NCBI RefSeq assembly: GCF_000744945.1
Contig: NZ_JQMX01000001.1
Coordinates: 1,922,001 to 1,986,000, forward strand
From: Carnobacterium maltaromaticum DSM 20342
Lineage (GTDB): Bacteria > Bacillota > Bacilli > Lactobacillales > Carnobacteriaceae
Length of the DNA: 64,000 bases
Direction of reading: 5' to 3'
This document shows, piece by piece, positions 38,498 to 46,413 of this stretch. Position 1 is the first letter of the stretch. Every line of letters starts with the position of its first letter. The notes beneath the pieces are model-generated. The model searched no databases. It was not told the DNA's origin and saw nothing but the letters and a program-made list of their open reading frames with translations. The translations under genes and the position numbers were made by a program.

Positions 38498-38868
38498 AAA
38501 AAATTTATACTGATCAAGCACCTGCCGCAATTGGACCGTACTCACAAGCAATAAAAATAGAAAACACTCTTTACACTTCTGGCCAAATTCCCGTTGATCC
38601 AACAAATGGAAAAGTCATTTCAACCGAAATTACCGAACAAGCTCAGCAAGTAATGAAAAATTTGCAAGCCGTTTTAGAAGAAGGTGGATCTAACTTAAAT
38701 TCTGTTATTAAAACAACTTGTTTCTTAACAGATATGGCTGATTTCGCAGCTTTTAATGAAGTCTATGGCTCTTATTTTGGCGATCACAAACCAGCACGTT
38801 CATGTGTAGCTGTTAAAGAATTGCCTTTAAATGTTCGCGTTGAAGTTGAAGCGATTGCTGTAATTTAA
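38491..38868 (+). CDS. ridA: RidA-family enamine/imine deaminase
   Basis: A 125-residue YjgF/YER057c/UK114 protein. IGPYSQAIKIENTLYTSGQIPVDP and the active Arg103 in KPARSCVAV, with VRVEVEAIAVI at the end, match RidA. It hydrolyses 2-aminoacrylate and related enamines released by PLP beta-elimination enzymes, fitting its overlap with the MalY-type gene. AGGAGG precedes the ATG. Confidence 0.94.
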   Translation: MLEKIYTDQAPAAIGPYSQAIKIENTLYTSGQIPVDPTNGKVISTEITEQAQQVMKNLQAVLEEGGSNLNSVIKTTCFLTDMADFAAFNEVYGSYFGDHKPARSCVAVKELPLNVRVEVEAIAVI

Positions 38869-38879
38869 TAAATGAACGA

Positions 38880-38945
38880 CCCCTCTATATTGTAGCTTAT
38901 TTTTTACTGGCTTTTACAATATAGAGGGGTTTTTAACAAATTTAT
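38880..38945 (+). terminator. Terminator of the malX-malY-ridA operon
   Basis: CCCCTCTATATTGTA (38880-38894) pairs with TACAATATAGAGGGG (38925-38939), followed by TTTTT. Confidence 0.92.
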
Positions 38946-39009
38946 TGCATAACCCCACTGTTTTCAATTCATTTTATTTCATTACTTGCTCAATTATTCT
39001 TTTTACTAG

Positions 39010-39038
39010 TTGACTTTTATTTAGTAGTGGATTATACT
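39010..39038 (+). promoter_or_regulatory. Promoter of tyrS
   Basis: TTGACT (39010-39015), 17-bp spacer, TATACT (39033-39038), shortly before the T-box leader. Confidence 0.75.
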
Positions 39039-39057
39039 GTGGTCAATCTATAAAATA

Positions 39058-39303
39058 CATGACTAAGAAAGAGCGCAGTAGCGTGTTGTCCCTATTCAAG
39101 AGAGCTAGAGGGTGGTGAAATCTAGCATATACAACATTAGCGAAATACACTCTGGAGTTTCTTGACTAACCTCAAGCGTCTAACTAGCGATATTTAGTTT
39201 TGAGAGGTATTCTAATCTTAAAGATGGAATACAATTTGGGTGGTAACACGGTTCATTCGTCCCTGTAAAATCAGCAATAGTTGATTTTATAGGGACTTTT
39301 TTG
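39058..39303 (+). promoter_or_regulatory. Tyrosine T-box leader of tyrS
   Basis: The AGAGAGCTAGAGGGTGGTGAAA segment (in the stem I distal part), the T-box GGGTGGTAACACGG and TTCATTCGTCCCT are clear. The specifier loop GCGAAATACACT carries TAC (39146-39148), a tyrosine codon. The terminator GTCCCTGTAAAATCA/TGATTTTATAGGGAC (39259-39296) with TTTTTT competes with the antiterminator. Uncharged tRNA-Tyr should allow read-through. Confidence 0.95.
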
Positions 39304-39336
39304 ATTTTCTAATTAACTATAAGGAGTGTGGAACAG

Positions 39337-40596
39337 ATGAATATTATTGAAGAATTAGAGTGGCGCGATGCCATTAATCAACAAACAGATGCTGAAGGAT
39401 TAAAAGAATTGGTGACGGAAAAGAAAATTTCTCTCTATTGTGGTGTGGATCCAACTGGAGATAGCATGCATATTGGTCATTTAATTCCGTTTATGATGAT
39501 GAAACGTTTCCAACTAGCTGGTCACCATCCTTATATTTTAATTGGTGGAGCAACAGGTACTATTGGTGATCCAAGTGGTAGAACTTCTGAACGTCAACTG
39601 CAAACAATGGAACAAGTTCAACAAAATGTGGATGCTTTAACAGCTCAAATGCAAAATCTTTTTGATTTTGGTGGCAATGATGATGTCACAATGGTTAACA
39701 ATTACGATTGGACACATGATTTAACCTTACTAGATTTTTTAAGAGATTACGGTAAAAACTTCAATATTAATACAATGTTAGCAAAAGATATTGTTTCAAG
39801 TCGTTTAGATACGGGTATTTCTTTTACTGAATTTACGTACCAAATTCTACAATCAATGGATTACCTACATCTATTTAAACACCATGATGTGCAATTACAA
39901 ATTGGTGGTGCAGATCAGTGGGGAAATATTACGGCCGGATTAGATTTAATTCGCAAAAAAGAAGGCTCTGAAGCCAAAGCCTTTGGTTTAACAATTCCAT
40001 TAATGTTAAAAGCTGATGGTACTAAATTTGGTAAAACTGCTGGTGGCGCTATTTGGTTGGACCCAAAGAAAACAACACCTTTTGAGTTCTTCCAATTCTG
40101 GTTAAATCAAGATGACCGTGATGTGATCAAATACTTGAAATTCTTTACTTTCTTAACACAAGATGAGATTTCAGCTTTAGCAGAAAAAGTAGCAACTGAA
40201 CCACATAAACGTGAAGCACAAAAAACATTAGCTCGTGAGATGACCCATTTTGTTCATGGTCAAAAAGCATTAGATGAAGCCGAAAAAATCACGTCTGCTT
40301 TATTTACAGGTGATGTGAAAAATCTAACTGCTGATGAAATTGAGGAAGGCTTTAAAAACATGCCTACATTTGAAGCACCTAAAGAAGAAAAAAACATCGT
40401 TGATTGGCTAGTTGAATTAGGAATTGAACCCTCTAAACGCCAAGCACGTGAAGATATTACAAATGGTGCAATTTCAATGAATGGCGAAAAAGTTTTAAGT
40501 TTAGAAGCTATCGCTTCACCAAGCAATTCTTTTGACGAACGCTTTATCTTAATCCGTAAAGGGAAGAAAAATTACTCGTTAGTTAAATTAGTTTAA
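39337..40596 (+). CDS. tyrS: Tyrosyl-tRNA synthetase
   Basis: A 419-residue class I synthetase. MHIGHLIPF is the HIGH motif and KFGKT the KMSKS equivalent. The tyrosine pocket has GGADQWGNI, and a C-terminal S4 domain follows (about 350-419). It charges tRNA-Tyr. An upstream in-frame GTG at 39328 is too close to AAGGAG; ATG 39337 is correctly spaced. Controlled by the T-box leader. Confidence 0.97.
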   Translation: MNIIEELEWRDAINQQTDAEGLKELVTEKKISLYCGVDPTGDSMHIGHLIPFMMMKRFQLAGHHPYILIGGATGTIGDPSGRTSERQLQTMEQVQQNVDALTAQMQNLFDFGGNDDVTMVNNYDWTHDLTLLDFLRDYGKNFNINTMLAKDIVSSRLDTGISFTEFTYQILQSMDYLHLFKHHDVQLQIGGADQWGNITAGLDLIRKKEGSEAKAFGLTIPLMLKADGTKFGKTAGGAIWLDPKKTTPFEFFQFWLNQDDRDVIKYLKFFTFLTQDEISALAEKVATEPHKREAQKTLAREMTHFVHGQKALDEAEKITSALFTGDVKNLTADEIEEGFKNMPTFEAPKEEKNIVDWLVELGIEPSKRQAREDITNGAISMNGEKVLSLEAIASPSNSFDERFILIRKGKKNYSLVKLV

Positions 40597-40604
40597 TCGA
40601 AATT

Positions 40605-40645
40605 AGAAGAAAATGTGGCAGTCTATCTGGCACATTTTCTTTCAT
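40605..40645 (+). terminator. Terminator of tyrS
   Basis: GAAAATGTG pairs with CACATTTTC around a 13-nt loop, followed by TTTC. The T run is short. Confidence 0.65.
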
Positions 40646-40669
40646 TATCAATTGAATGGAGGAACATAA

Positions 40670-41176
40670 ATGATTGGATTAAAAAAAGCCACGAATAAAG
40701 AAGATGCTATCTTACTCAACAAACTAGCTAGAGAAATTTGGGAAGAGTATTATACAGCCATTATTGGTGCTGAACAAGTAGAGTATATGCTAACGAACTT
40801 GCAATCTACTGAAAAAATTTATCAAGATATTGTCAATGGCATGAACTATTTTTTGATAAATTTCGATGGGAAAACAGTCGGCTATACTGGCTTCCAGTTA
40901 GAAAACGACTATTTATTTTTAAGTAAACTCTATGTAAAATCTACAGCTAGACAACATGGCATTGGGAAAAAGGTCTTTCAACAAATTCAGAATATCGCTC
41001 GTGAAAACGACCTACTTAAAATCCAATTAACAGTCAATAAATATAATGACAAATCCATTGCTGCATATAAAAAAATGGGATTCGTAACTGTAAAAGAACA
41101 AGTTGTAGATATCGGTGGCGGATATATTATGGATGATTTTGTAATGGAATACAGCCTTGAGGATAACACTAAATAA
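40670..41176 (+). CDS. GNAT-family N-acetyltransferase
   Basis: A 168-residue acyl-CoA-dependent acetyltransferase. The central LSKLYVKSTARQHGIGKKVFQQI is the acetyl-CoA-binding motif A, followed by LQLTVNKYNDKSIAAYKKMGF (in pieces), a typical motif B region. Substrate is unknown. GGAGGA precedes the ATG. It lies downstream of the tyrS terminator and may be separately transcribed. Confidence 0.88.
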   Translation: MIGLKKATNKEDAILLNKLAREIWEEYYTAIIGAEQVEYMLTNLQSTEKIYQDIVNGMNYFLINFDGKTVGYTGFQLENDYLFLSKLYVKSTARQHGIGKKVFQQIQNIARENDLLKIQLTVNKYNDKSIAAYKKMGFVTVKEQVVDIGGGYIMDDFVMEYSLEDNTK

Positions 41177-41489
41177 ATCGTACCTATCGTCTTCTTAATT
41201 TTTCATATAGTCATTTACTTAAACTTAACTTTGTCTTCATGCTTTCTTATCCCTGTCATCATACTTTCTTCATATTTCTTGGCTATACTAAATGTATACC
41301 TAAAGAACACAAGGTATGAGCAACTTTCACTAAATACTAGGACCATTACACATGTGAAACTGAACTTGACACTGATGGATATAAACATGAAAACAAAGTA
41401 AAAATTTTCCACTTTAGCTTTGGTTAGCTATAGTGGTTTTTGTTTGTATTTTTATATTTCTAGCCATATAATTTTAGACTATCTAACCG
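41177..41489 (+). other. Intergenic region with a candidate small RNA
   Basis: No supported ORF. A terminator-like hairpin, CCACTTTAGC (41409-41418) with GCTATAGTGG (41427-41436) and TTTTTGTTT, lies more than 230 nt after the acetyltransferase stop. A -10-like TATACT occurs near 41285. A small RNA of about 150 nt is possible but unproven. Confidence 0.3.
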
Positions 41490-41537
41490 CATAAAAATAA
41501 AGCTAATCCCAATTCGAACTAGGATTAACTTTTTTAT
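41490..41537. terminator. Terminator after azlD
   Basis: GCTAATCC (about 41502-41509) pairs with GGATTA (41522-41527), flanked by A and T runs, immediately after azlD. Confidence 0.7.
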
Positions 41538-41855
41538 TTACATCAAATAATTTAGTAAAAGAAGCGACCCTAAGCCAGCAACTACTGAAAGACCCATTGA
41601 TTTGGTTTTATAAGCAACAATCATAACAAGCACTGCAGCTAAAACTTTTATATTTGTTATGAGGCTAAAACTGTGATCCACAATAAAAACATCTTTAAAA
41701 AATAATGCTGCGAATAACGCTGCCGGTACATATTTCATCCAATCATGGAACCACTGGGGAATTTCTCGTTTGGAAAAATACATCATCGGAATCACACGAG
41801 GCAAGTACGATACAAAAGCCATTCCTAATATTAATAAAATAAGCTGATTATTCAT
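41538..41855 (-). CDS. azlD: AzlD-family branched-chain amino acid transport protein
   Basis: A 105-residue protein with four helices, including YLPRVIPMMYFSKREIPQWFHDWMKYVPAALFAALF (in pieces), diagnostic of AzlD. It partners AzlC in branched-chain amino acid (and azaleucine) export. The frame runs back to 41879, but ATG 41855 follows GGAGGT and overlaps the azlC stop as ATGAATAA, so it is preferred. Confidence 0.9.
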   Translation of the reverse strand: MNNQLILLILGMAFVSYLPRVIPMMYFSKREIPQWFHDWMKYVPAALFAALFFKDVFIVDHSFSLITNIKVLAAVLVMIVAYKTKSMGLSVVAGLGSLLLLNYLM

Positions 41856-42612
41856 TGCTGGCTGTGACCTCCGTTTCAATCGGTTTCCGATCCATTAACA
41901 TAGGTTTATCAACGACTTTAGTAACCTTCAGTTTCTTCTCAATAAAGTAACCTGTCAAAGAAGCGATTACTGTAGCTATAATTAATCCGATCGTACTTTG
42001 GAATACTAACATCGTCACCACAGAAAGGACACCCGACAACAACCCAACAAAAATAATTAGTTTATTTTGTAATTGCATCGTAAACATATAGATAAACATC
42101 GCTGTTAAGGCAAAATCGACAATATGTGTATCCAATGGAATCGTTGAACCAAGCATTGACCCAATTACATTACTAATTAGCCAAGAAGCTAATGAATAGC
42201 GATTGACCATTAAAGCTTTTTTACTTGTCCAATTTTTATCTGTTGAAAATTTCAAGTAATTCACAGCGTAATTTTCATCATTAATAGTTCTAGTAAACAG
42301 TGCAATAAAACCTTTCTTTTCTTGTTTTATAAAGGTGGAAAGGCTGGAACTTAATAAAATATAACGTAATTCTAAAAATAAAGTCATTAGAATAATTGAA
42401 GCTATCGGAGCAGCATCAACTAACATCGCGGCGGCTAAAAACTGTGCCCCACCAGAAAACACTAAAAAGGAAATAAGTGCAGTGTAAAAACCATTAAAAC
42501 CGACCTTCTGCAACAAAACACCGCAAGCCAGTCCAACAGGAATATAGCTTAGACAAAGTGGCATCGCAACTTTTAACGTTTCGCGCCAGATCGCTTGATT
42601 TTTCTTTAACAT
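41848..42612 (-). CDS. azlC: AzlC-family branched-chain amino acid permease
   Basis: About 254 residues with roughly seven helices; SYIPVGLACGVLLQKVGF and FLVFSGGAQFLAAAML are AzlC motifs. It is the larger subunit of the AzlCD exporter. ATG 42612 follows GGAGGAC; the ATG at 42627 lies within that ribosome site. The stop overlaps the azlD start. Confidence 0.92.
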   Translation of the reverse strand: MLKKNQAIWRETLKVAMPLCLSYIPVGLACGVLLQKVGFNGFYTALISFLVFSGGAQFLAAAMLVDAAPIASIILMTLFLELRYILLSSSLSTFIKQEKKGFIALFTRTINDENYAVNYLKFSTDKNWTSKKALMVNRYSLASWLISNVIGSMLGSTIPLDTHIVDFALTAMFIYMFTMQLQNKLIIFVGLLSGVLSVVTMLVFQSTIGLIIATVIASLTGYFIEKKLKVTKVVDKPMLMDRKPIETEVTASNE

Positions 42613-42751
42613 GTGACAGTCCTCCATTTTACATAGGCAAACAACGCTACAATTATAACATAATCCGCTTTAAATAAAGTCTTTTTTCTAGATAAATGAG
42701 GAAATACTCATTTTAATTATTATACCGAATAGATTCGATTAGATTTCCTTG

Positions 42752-42792
42752 CAAAAAAACCTCTAAAGGTTGCAACACATACCTTTAGAGGA
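42752..42792 (-). terminator. Terminator of the acidic-tail membrane protein gene
   Basis: CCTCTAAAGGT (42760-42770) pairs with ACCTTTAGAGG (42781-42791), followed on the minus strand by TTTTTTT. Confidence 0.88.
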
Positions 42793-42806
42793 GATTCAAA
42801 CTCTTA

Positions 42807-43190
42807 TCAAATTATATCTTCAGTAGCCGAAGTGTTGTTGCTTTGATTTGTTGTTGAGCCACTTTCCAATTGATCTTCTTCACTTTCAGTCGCCCCGCTA
42901 ATAGCATCTGACTCCTCACCATTAGACCTATCAGATGGTAGTCCTCTTTGATCAGGTCTACCATTTTCCATAGTATTATTCTGATCATCAGAATTTTCTA
43001 CTTGGTTGGCTCTTGGCTGCCTTGTACCAGCTTGGTTGTTCATTCCAGAAACTTGATATCCACTAATAAAACCAATAAATAAAAAAAAGAAGCTAAGCAA
43101 GACAAACTTTTTATTGATTTTTTTCCAACCTGAATTTTTAGCTTGCTCTTCTTTTTGACTTGAGTTTTTTTCTTCTGTCATATCATTCAT
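42807..43190 (-). CDS. Single-pass membrane protein with acidic, low-complexity tail
   Basis: A 127-residue protein of unknown function. A charged cytoplasmic N-terminus (about 1-28) is followed by one helix (KFVLLSFFFLFIGFISGYQV, about 28-48). The outer tail is rich in Asn, Ser, Glu, Asp and Gln, without cysteine. No family is recognised. AGGAG precedes the ATG. Its own terminator follows, and it lies between azlC and a divergent amidase gene. Confidence 0.7.
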   Translation of the reverse strand: MNDMTEEKNSSQKEEQAKNSGWKKINKKFVLLSFFFLFIGFISGYQVSGMNNQAGTRQPRANQVENSDDQNNTMENGRPDQRGLPSDRSNGEESDAISGATESEEDQLESGSTTNQSNNTSATEDII

Positions 43191-43386
43191 CTCCTATAAT
43201 TTTTATTTTAACTTTTACTATCTTATCCTTCTAAGCTTAAAGAAACCTTAAATACAAAATTGTGTTAAATAGAAGAGAAATTTCCATTTAAACCTTCTAT
43301 TTAGATCTCTTTTATAAGTTTGATTGGTTTCCATCTCTTGAAATGTTAGACTAAAGAAAAAGTTTAAAACTAAGGGAGTGCAAACA

Positions 43387-44847
43387 ATGAGTCATTTGGA
43401 TGGATTAGCTTTAGCCGAAAAAATTAGAAACAGCGAAGTAACACCGACAAAATTAATTGAAGAAGCCTTTAAAAAAATTAAGTCAGAAAATCCGACACTT
43501 AATTTTGTCACTTCCACACGTTTTTCAAAAGCGATAGAAGAAGCCCAAGTTCGAGATTTTTCAACTTTACCCTTTGGTGGAGTTCCGATATTAATTAAAG
43601 GTTTAGGACAAGATTTAGCTGGTGAACCTAGTACTGCTGGGGCTAAGCTACTTCGAAATAACAGTGCACTCACAACAAGCCATTTTGTTTCAGCTTTGGA
43701 AAAAGCTGGATTTATCGTGATTGGTCAAACCAACACACCTGAATTTGGCTTTAAGAATATTACCGATCCTGAACTCTATGGACCGACAAGTAATCCTTGG
43801 AACCCAGCCTATTCTGCAGGTGGGTCTAGCGGTGGAGCAGCGGCCGCAGTAGCTAGTGGCACCTTGCCAATTGCTGCCGCTAGTGATGGTGGCGGATCGA
43901 TTCGTATTCCAGCATCTTTTAGCGGTTTAGTCGGTTTAAAACCAACTCGTGGAAAAACACCAGTTGGACCAGGTACTGGTCGTAATTGGCAAGGAGCGGC
44001 GATTAGCTTTGCTTTGACGACGTCTATTCGTGATACGGCGGCGATGTTAGATGCTCTACAAGTGATTGAACCGAGTGCTGCATTCCAAGCAAGCTTATAT
44101 GAACCTGGATATTTGACAAGTTTGGGAACTCTGGCGAAAAAAAAATTCAGAATCGCCTATTCTTTAGCTTCCCCAGTTCACACTCCAGTGAGCACTGCCG
44201 CCAAAAACGCAGTGTTAGATGCTGTGACTTTTCTTAAAGCACAAGGACATCACGTTGTTGAAAAAGAACCTGATATTGATGGGATTGCCTTAATGGAAAG
44301 TTACTATGTAATGAATGCTGGTGAAACAGCGGCAATGTTTAAAAATTTAGAAAAACAACTTGCCCGCTCTCTGACAATTGAAGATATGGAACTGATGACT
44401 TGGACTTTATTCAATGCTGGTAAGCATATTTCAGCTGCTGATTATTCCAATAGCCTAGCACTTTGGGATCAGGCTGCCGAAAAAATGGCAGCATTCAATC
44501 AAGAATATGATTTATATTTAACACCGACTACCGCTACAACGGCACCAAAAATAGCGGCAGAATTGCAAACCCCAGAGCAAATCCAACAAATGAAACAAGT
44601 AGAAAAGTTATCTAGTAAGGAACAAATGCAATTAATTTGGGATATGTTTGAGAAAAGTTTAGCTTTGTCTCCCTTTACGCAACAAGCAAATTTAACCGGT
44701 CAACCCGCAATTAGTTTACCCACTCATATTGCTGAAAATGGTCTACCATTAGGAATCCATTTCACAGCGCCAAAGAATCGGGAAGAATGGCTTTTAGAGA
44801 TTGGATTAGAATTTGAACAAGCACGTTTATTTAAAATGCGAGAATAG
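43387..44847 (+). CDS. Amidase signature-family hydrolase
   Basis: A 486-residue amidase. The Ser-cis-Ser-Lys triad is visible: Lys in GVPILIKGLGQD and the serines in SAGGSSGGAAAAVASG, with DGGGSIRIPASFSGLVGLKPTRG following. It hydrolyses an unknown amide. A GatA role is unlikely because no gatC or gatB is adjacent. ATG 43387 is spaced correctly from AGGGAG; GTG 43378 is too close. Confidence 0.92.
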   Translation: MSHLDGLALAEKIRNSEVTPTKLIEEAFKKIKSENPTLNFVTSTRFSKAIEEAQVRDFSTLPFGGVPILIKGLGQDLAGEPSTAGAKLLRNNSALTTSHFVSALEKAGFIVIGQTNTPEFGFKNITDPELYGPTSNPWNPAYSAGGSSGGAAAAVASGTLPIAAASDGGGSIRIPASFSGLVGLKPTRGKTPVGPGTGRNWQGAAISFALTTSIRDTAAMLDALQVIEPSAAFQASLYEPGYLTSLGTLAKKKFRIAYSLASPVHTPVSTAAKNAVLDAVTFLKAQGHHVVEKEPDIDGIALMESYYVMNAGETAAMFKNLEKQLARSLTIEDMELMTWTLFNAGKHISAADYSNSLALWDQAAEKMAAFNQEYDLYLTPTTATTAPKIAAELQTPEQIQQMKQVEKLSSKEQMQLIWDMFEKSLALSPFTQQANLTGQPAISLPTHIAENGLPLGIHFTAPKNREEWLLEIGLEFEQARLFKMRE

Positions 44848-44954
44848 TGATTACTTTCTACTCTCTAACTATTTTTGCTACAGAGCGTGAAACTATTGCT
44901 TGTAAAAATCTAAATTATATTTGTCACTTGAACCACATACTTTTATTTGAATAC

Positions 44955-45998
44955 TTAGACAACTTGAGTACGTTCTTTCAAGTTGTCTTTTTCAATCTTC
45001 TTGATTCCAAGAATATCCAAAATAAATAGAAAGATAGGAATACCTAATAGTAATCCCCACATCCCTATAACCTCAGGACTCAGCAATAAAATCACAAAAA
45101 TGAAAAAAGTAGGAAGTTCTGTTTGACTGGACATTAATTTAGATCGCAAAATATACGTTTCGGCTAGATGAATACATATTGTAATTACAAGTATATAGAT
45201 GACTTGATTCAATCCACTTTGCATATAGGCAATAATAGATAGCGGAATAAAAGAAAGCATCACTCCAAAAACAGGAATCCAACTTAATATAAATAGCATA
45301 ATAGACAGACTAATAATATGTGGGAAACCTAAAAAAATCAAACTCGTTATAGTTAGTAGCGTATTGAAAAGAACAATTTTAAATTGACCAGTCATTACTG
45401 AGCTAAAAATACGATTAAAGCGGCTAAACATCTCGCTTAAATCATTATAAAGAATTGTAAAGGGCTCTTTTTTAAATAAAGCAAAAAAATGCTTTATTTG
45501 TTTTATTTCTAATACATAAAAAAGGCTTAATACGAAGGCACAAGCCATATTCACACTTAATTCACTAATACTTTTAACAAAATGACTACATGTTGAAATA
45601 TTACTTTCCACCTTACTTATCACATCAAAATTTTGGACATAGCCCTCTAATTCCTTTGCTAAAGGGACATTGCTAAAATCTTTCGTCTGATAAAATGAAG
45701 TAGCCAAATCATATAAATTACTAATTTGATTCGCTAAAATAGGAACTGATTTCATGAAAAAAAGGCAAATTAAACCAGCTATTCCAGCATATATAGTCAA
45801 TGTAATAATAGTATGACTGATTGGCACAATTTTTTTAATTTTCTTTACACCTCGTGATAGCAAAAATGAAAATATATAAGTTAGTACAATTAAAGTAAAG
45901 ATCCCTTTTGATAAGTATAAAATTAACGCTATTCCACAAAAAATAAGTACCTGTCTAAATCTTTTCCTTTGTAACATATTTCCCCACATTTCCAACAC
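44955..45998 (-). CDS. AI-2E/PerM-family membrane transporter
   Basis: A 347-residue protein with about eight helices; LSWIPVFGVMLSFIPLSIIAYMQ and the C-terminal LLSPEVIGMWGLLLGIPIFLFILDILG match the AI-2E transporter family. Members export a range of small molecules or ions; the AI-2 role applies to few. The start is a GTG at 45998, nine nt after AAGGAG; internal ATGs at 45989 and 45977 are alternatives. Confidence 0.85.
   Translation of the reverse strand: MLEMWGNMLQRKRFRQVLIFCGIALILYLSKGIFTLIVLTYIFSFLLSRGVKKIKKIVPISHTIITLTIYAGIAGLICLFFMKSVPILANQISNLYDLATSFYQTKDFSNVPLAKELEGYVQNFDVISKVESNISTCSHFVKSISELSVNMACAFVLSLFYVLEIKQIKHFFALFKKEPFTILYNDLSEMFSRFNRIFSSVMTGQFKIVLFNTLLTITSLIFLGFPHIISLSIMLFILSWIPVFGVMLSFIPLSIIAYMQSGLNQVIYILVITICIHLAETYILRSKLMSSQTELPTFFIFVILLLSPEVIGMWGLLLGIPIFLFILDILGIKKIEKDNLKERTQVV
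44957..44992 (+). terminator. Terminator overlapping the end of the AI-2E-type gene
   Basis: AGACAACTTGA (44957-44967) pairs with TCAAGTTGTCT (44978-44988), followed by TTTTTC. Oriented for the amidase transcript, it lies inside the last codons of the convergent gene. Confidence 0.6.
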
Positions 45999-46021
45999 AT
46001 TAATCTACTCCTTCTCTACTA

Positions 46022-46075
46022 AAAAAAGAAAAACAGCCGAAAAACGATAAATTTCTTCGACTGTCGTTCTTTTTA
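46022..46075 (-). terminator. Probable terminator of the 86-residue gene
   Basis: An imperfect stem, ACAGTCGAAG opposite CTTTTTCGGCTGT on the minus strand, is followed by a T run just after the stop codon. Confidence 0.5.
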
Positions 46076-46083
46076 ATAAAATT

Positions 46084-46344
46084 TTATACCCCTTCAGATT
46101 TAGCTAATGCTTTTCTTTCTTGATCACATTCTTTTTCGTTATATTTTTCATATTTTCCAACTTCGTGAAGGATTTTTTTGATTTCATGAACAGCTTTTTT
46201 TTCTTCCGTCCAAAGTTTAATATTTTTAAACTTGCTTTCCGATTCTGTCTCTTCTGAAATTTTTGCTAACTGAGTATCTAATTTTTCTAATGTTTCCGCA
46301 ATTTTTTCTAACGTATGGTCTTTCTTCATATCATAATTCGTCAT
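46084..46344 (-). CDS. Small helical hypothetical protein
   Basis: An 86-residue, highly charged protein, mostly helical, with heptad-like Leu/Ile spacing (LEKIAETLEKLDTQLAKI). No signal, membrane segment or known domain is visible. AGGAG precedes the ATG. It follows the YhgE/Pip gene at 46414 across a hairpin and may be the last gene of that transcript. Function is unknown. Confidence 0.6.
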   Translation of the reverse strand: MTNYDMKKDHTLEKIAETLEKLDTQLAKISEETESESKFKNIKLWTEEKKAVHEIKKILHEVGKYEKYNEKECDQERKALAKSEGV

Positions 46345-46375
46345 GTAAAAAACTCCTTTATTCTTTTTGATTTAA

Positions 46376-46410
46376 CATAGTGAAGCCTTAATTTATCAGG
46401 CTTCTCTATG
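46376..46410 (-). other. Hairpin between the YhgE/Pip gene and the 86-residue gene
   Basis: CATAG-t-GAAGCC pairs with GGCTTC-t-CTATG around an 11-nt loop. No T run follows, so it is probably an mRNA stability or processing element rather than a terminator. Confidence 0.5.
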
Positions 46411-46413
46411 AAA

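Noticed and set aside
41215..41412. A 65-codon minus-strand ORF in the gap before azlD
   Set aside because: No ribosome site, no homology that I recognise, and it overlaps a terminator-containing region.
44957..44992. Hairpin as an operator of the AI-2E-type gene
   Set aside because: It has a T run on the plus strand and lies at the gene's 3' end, so a terminator is the better reading.
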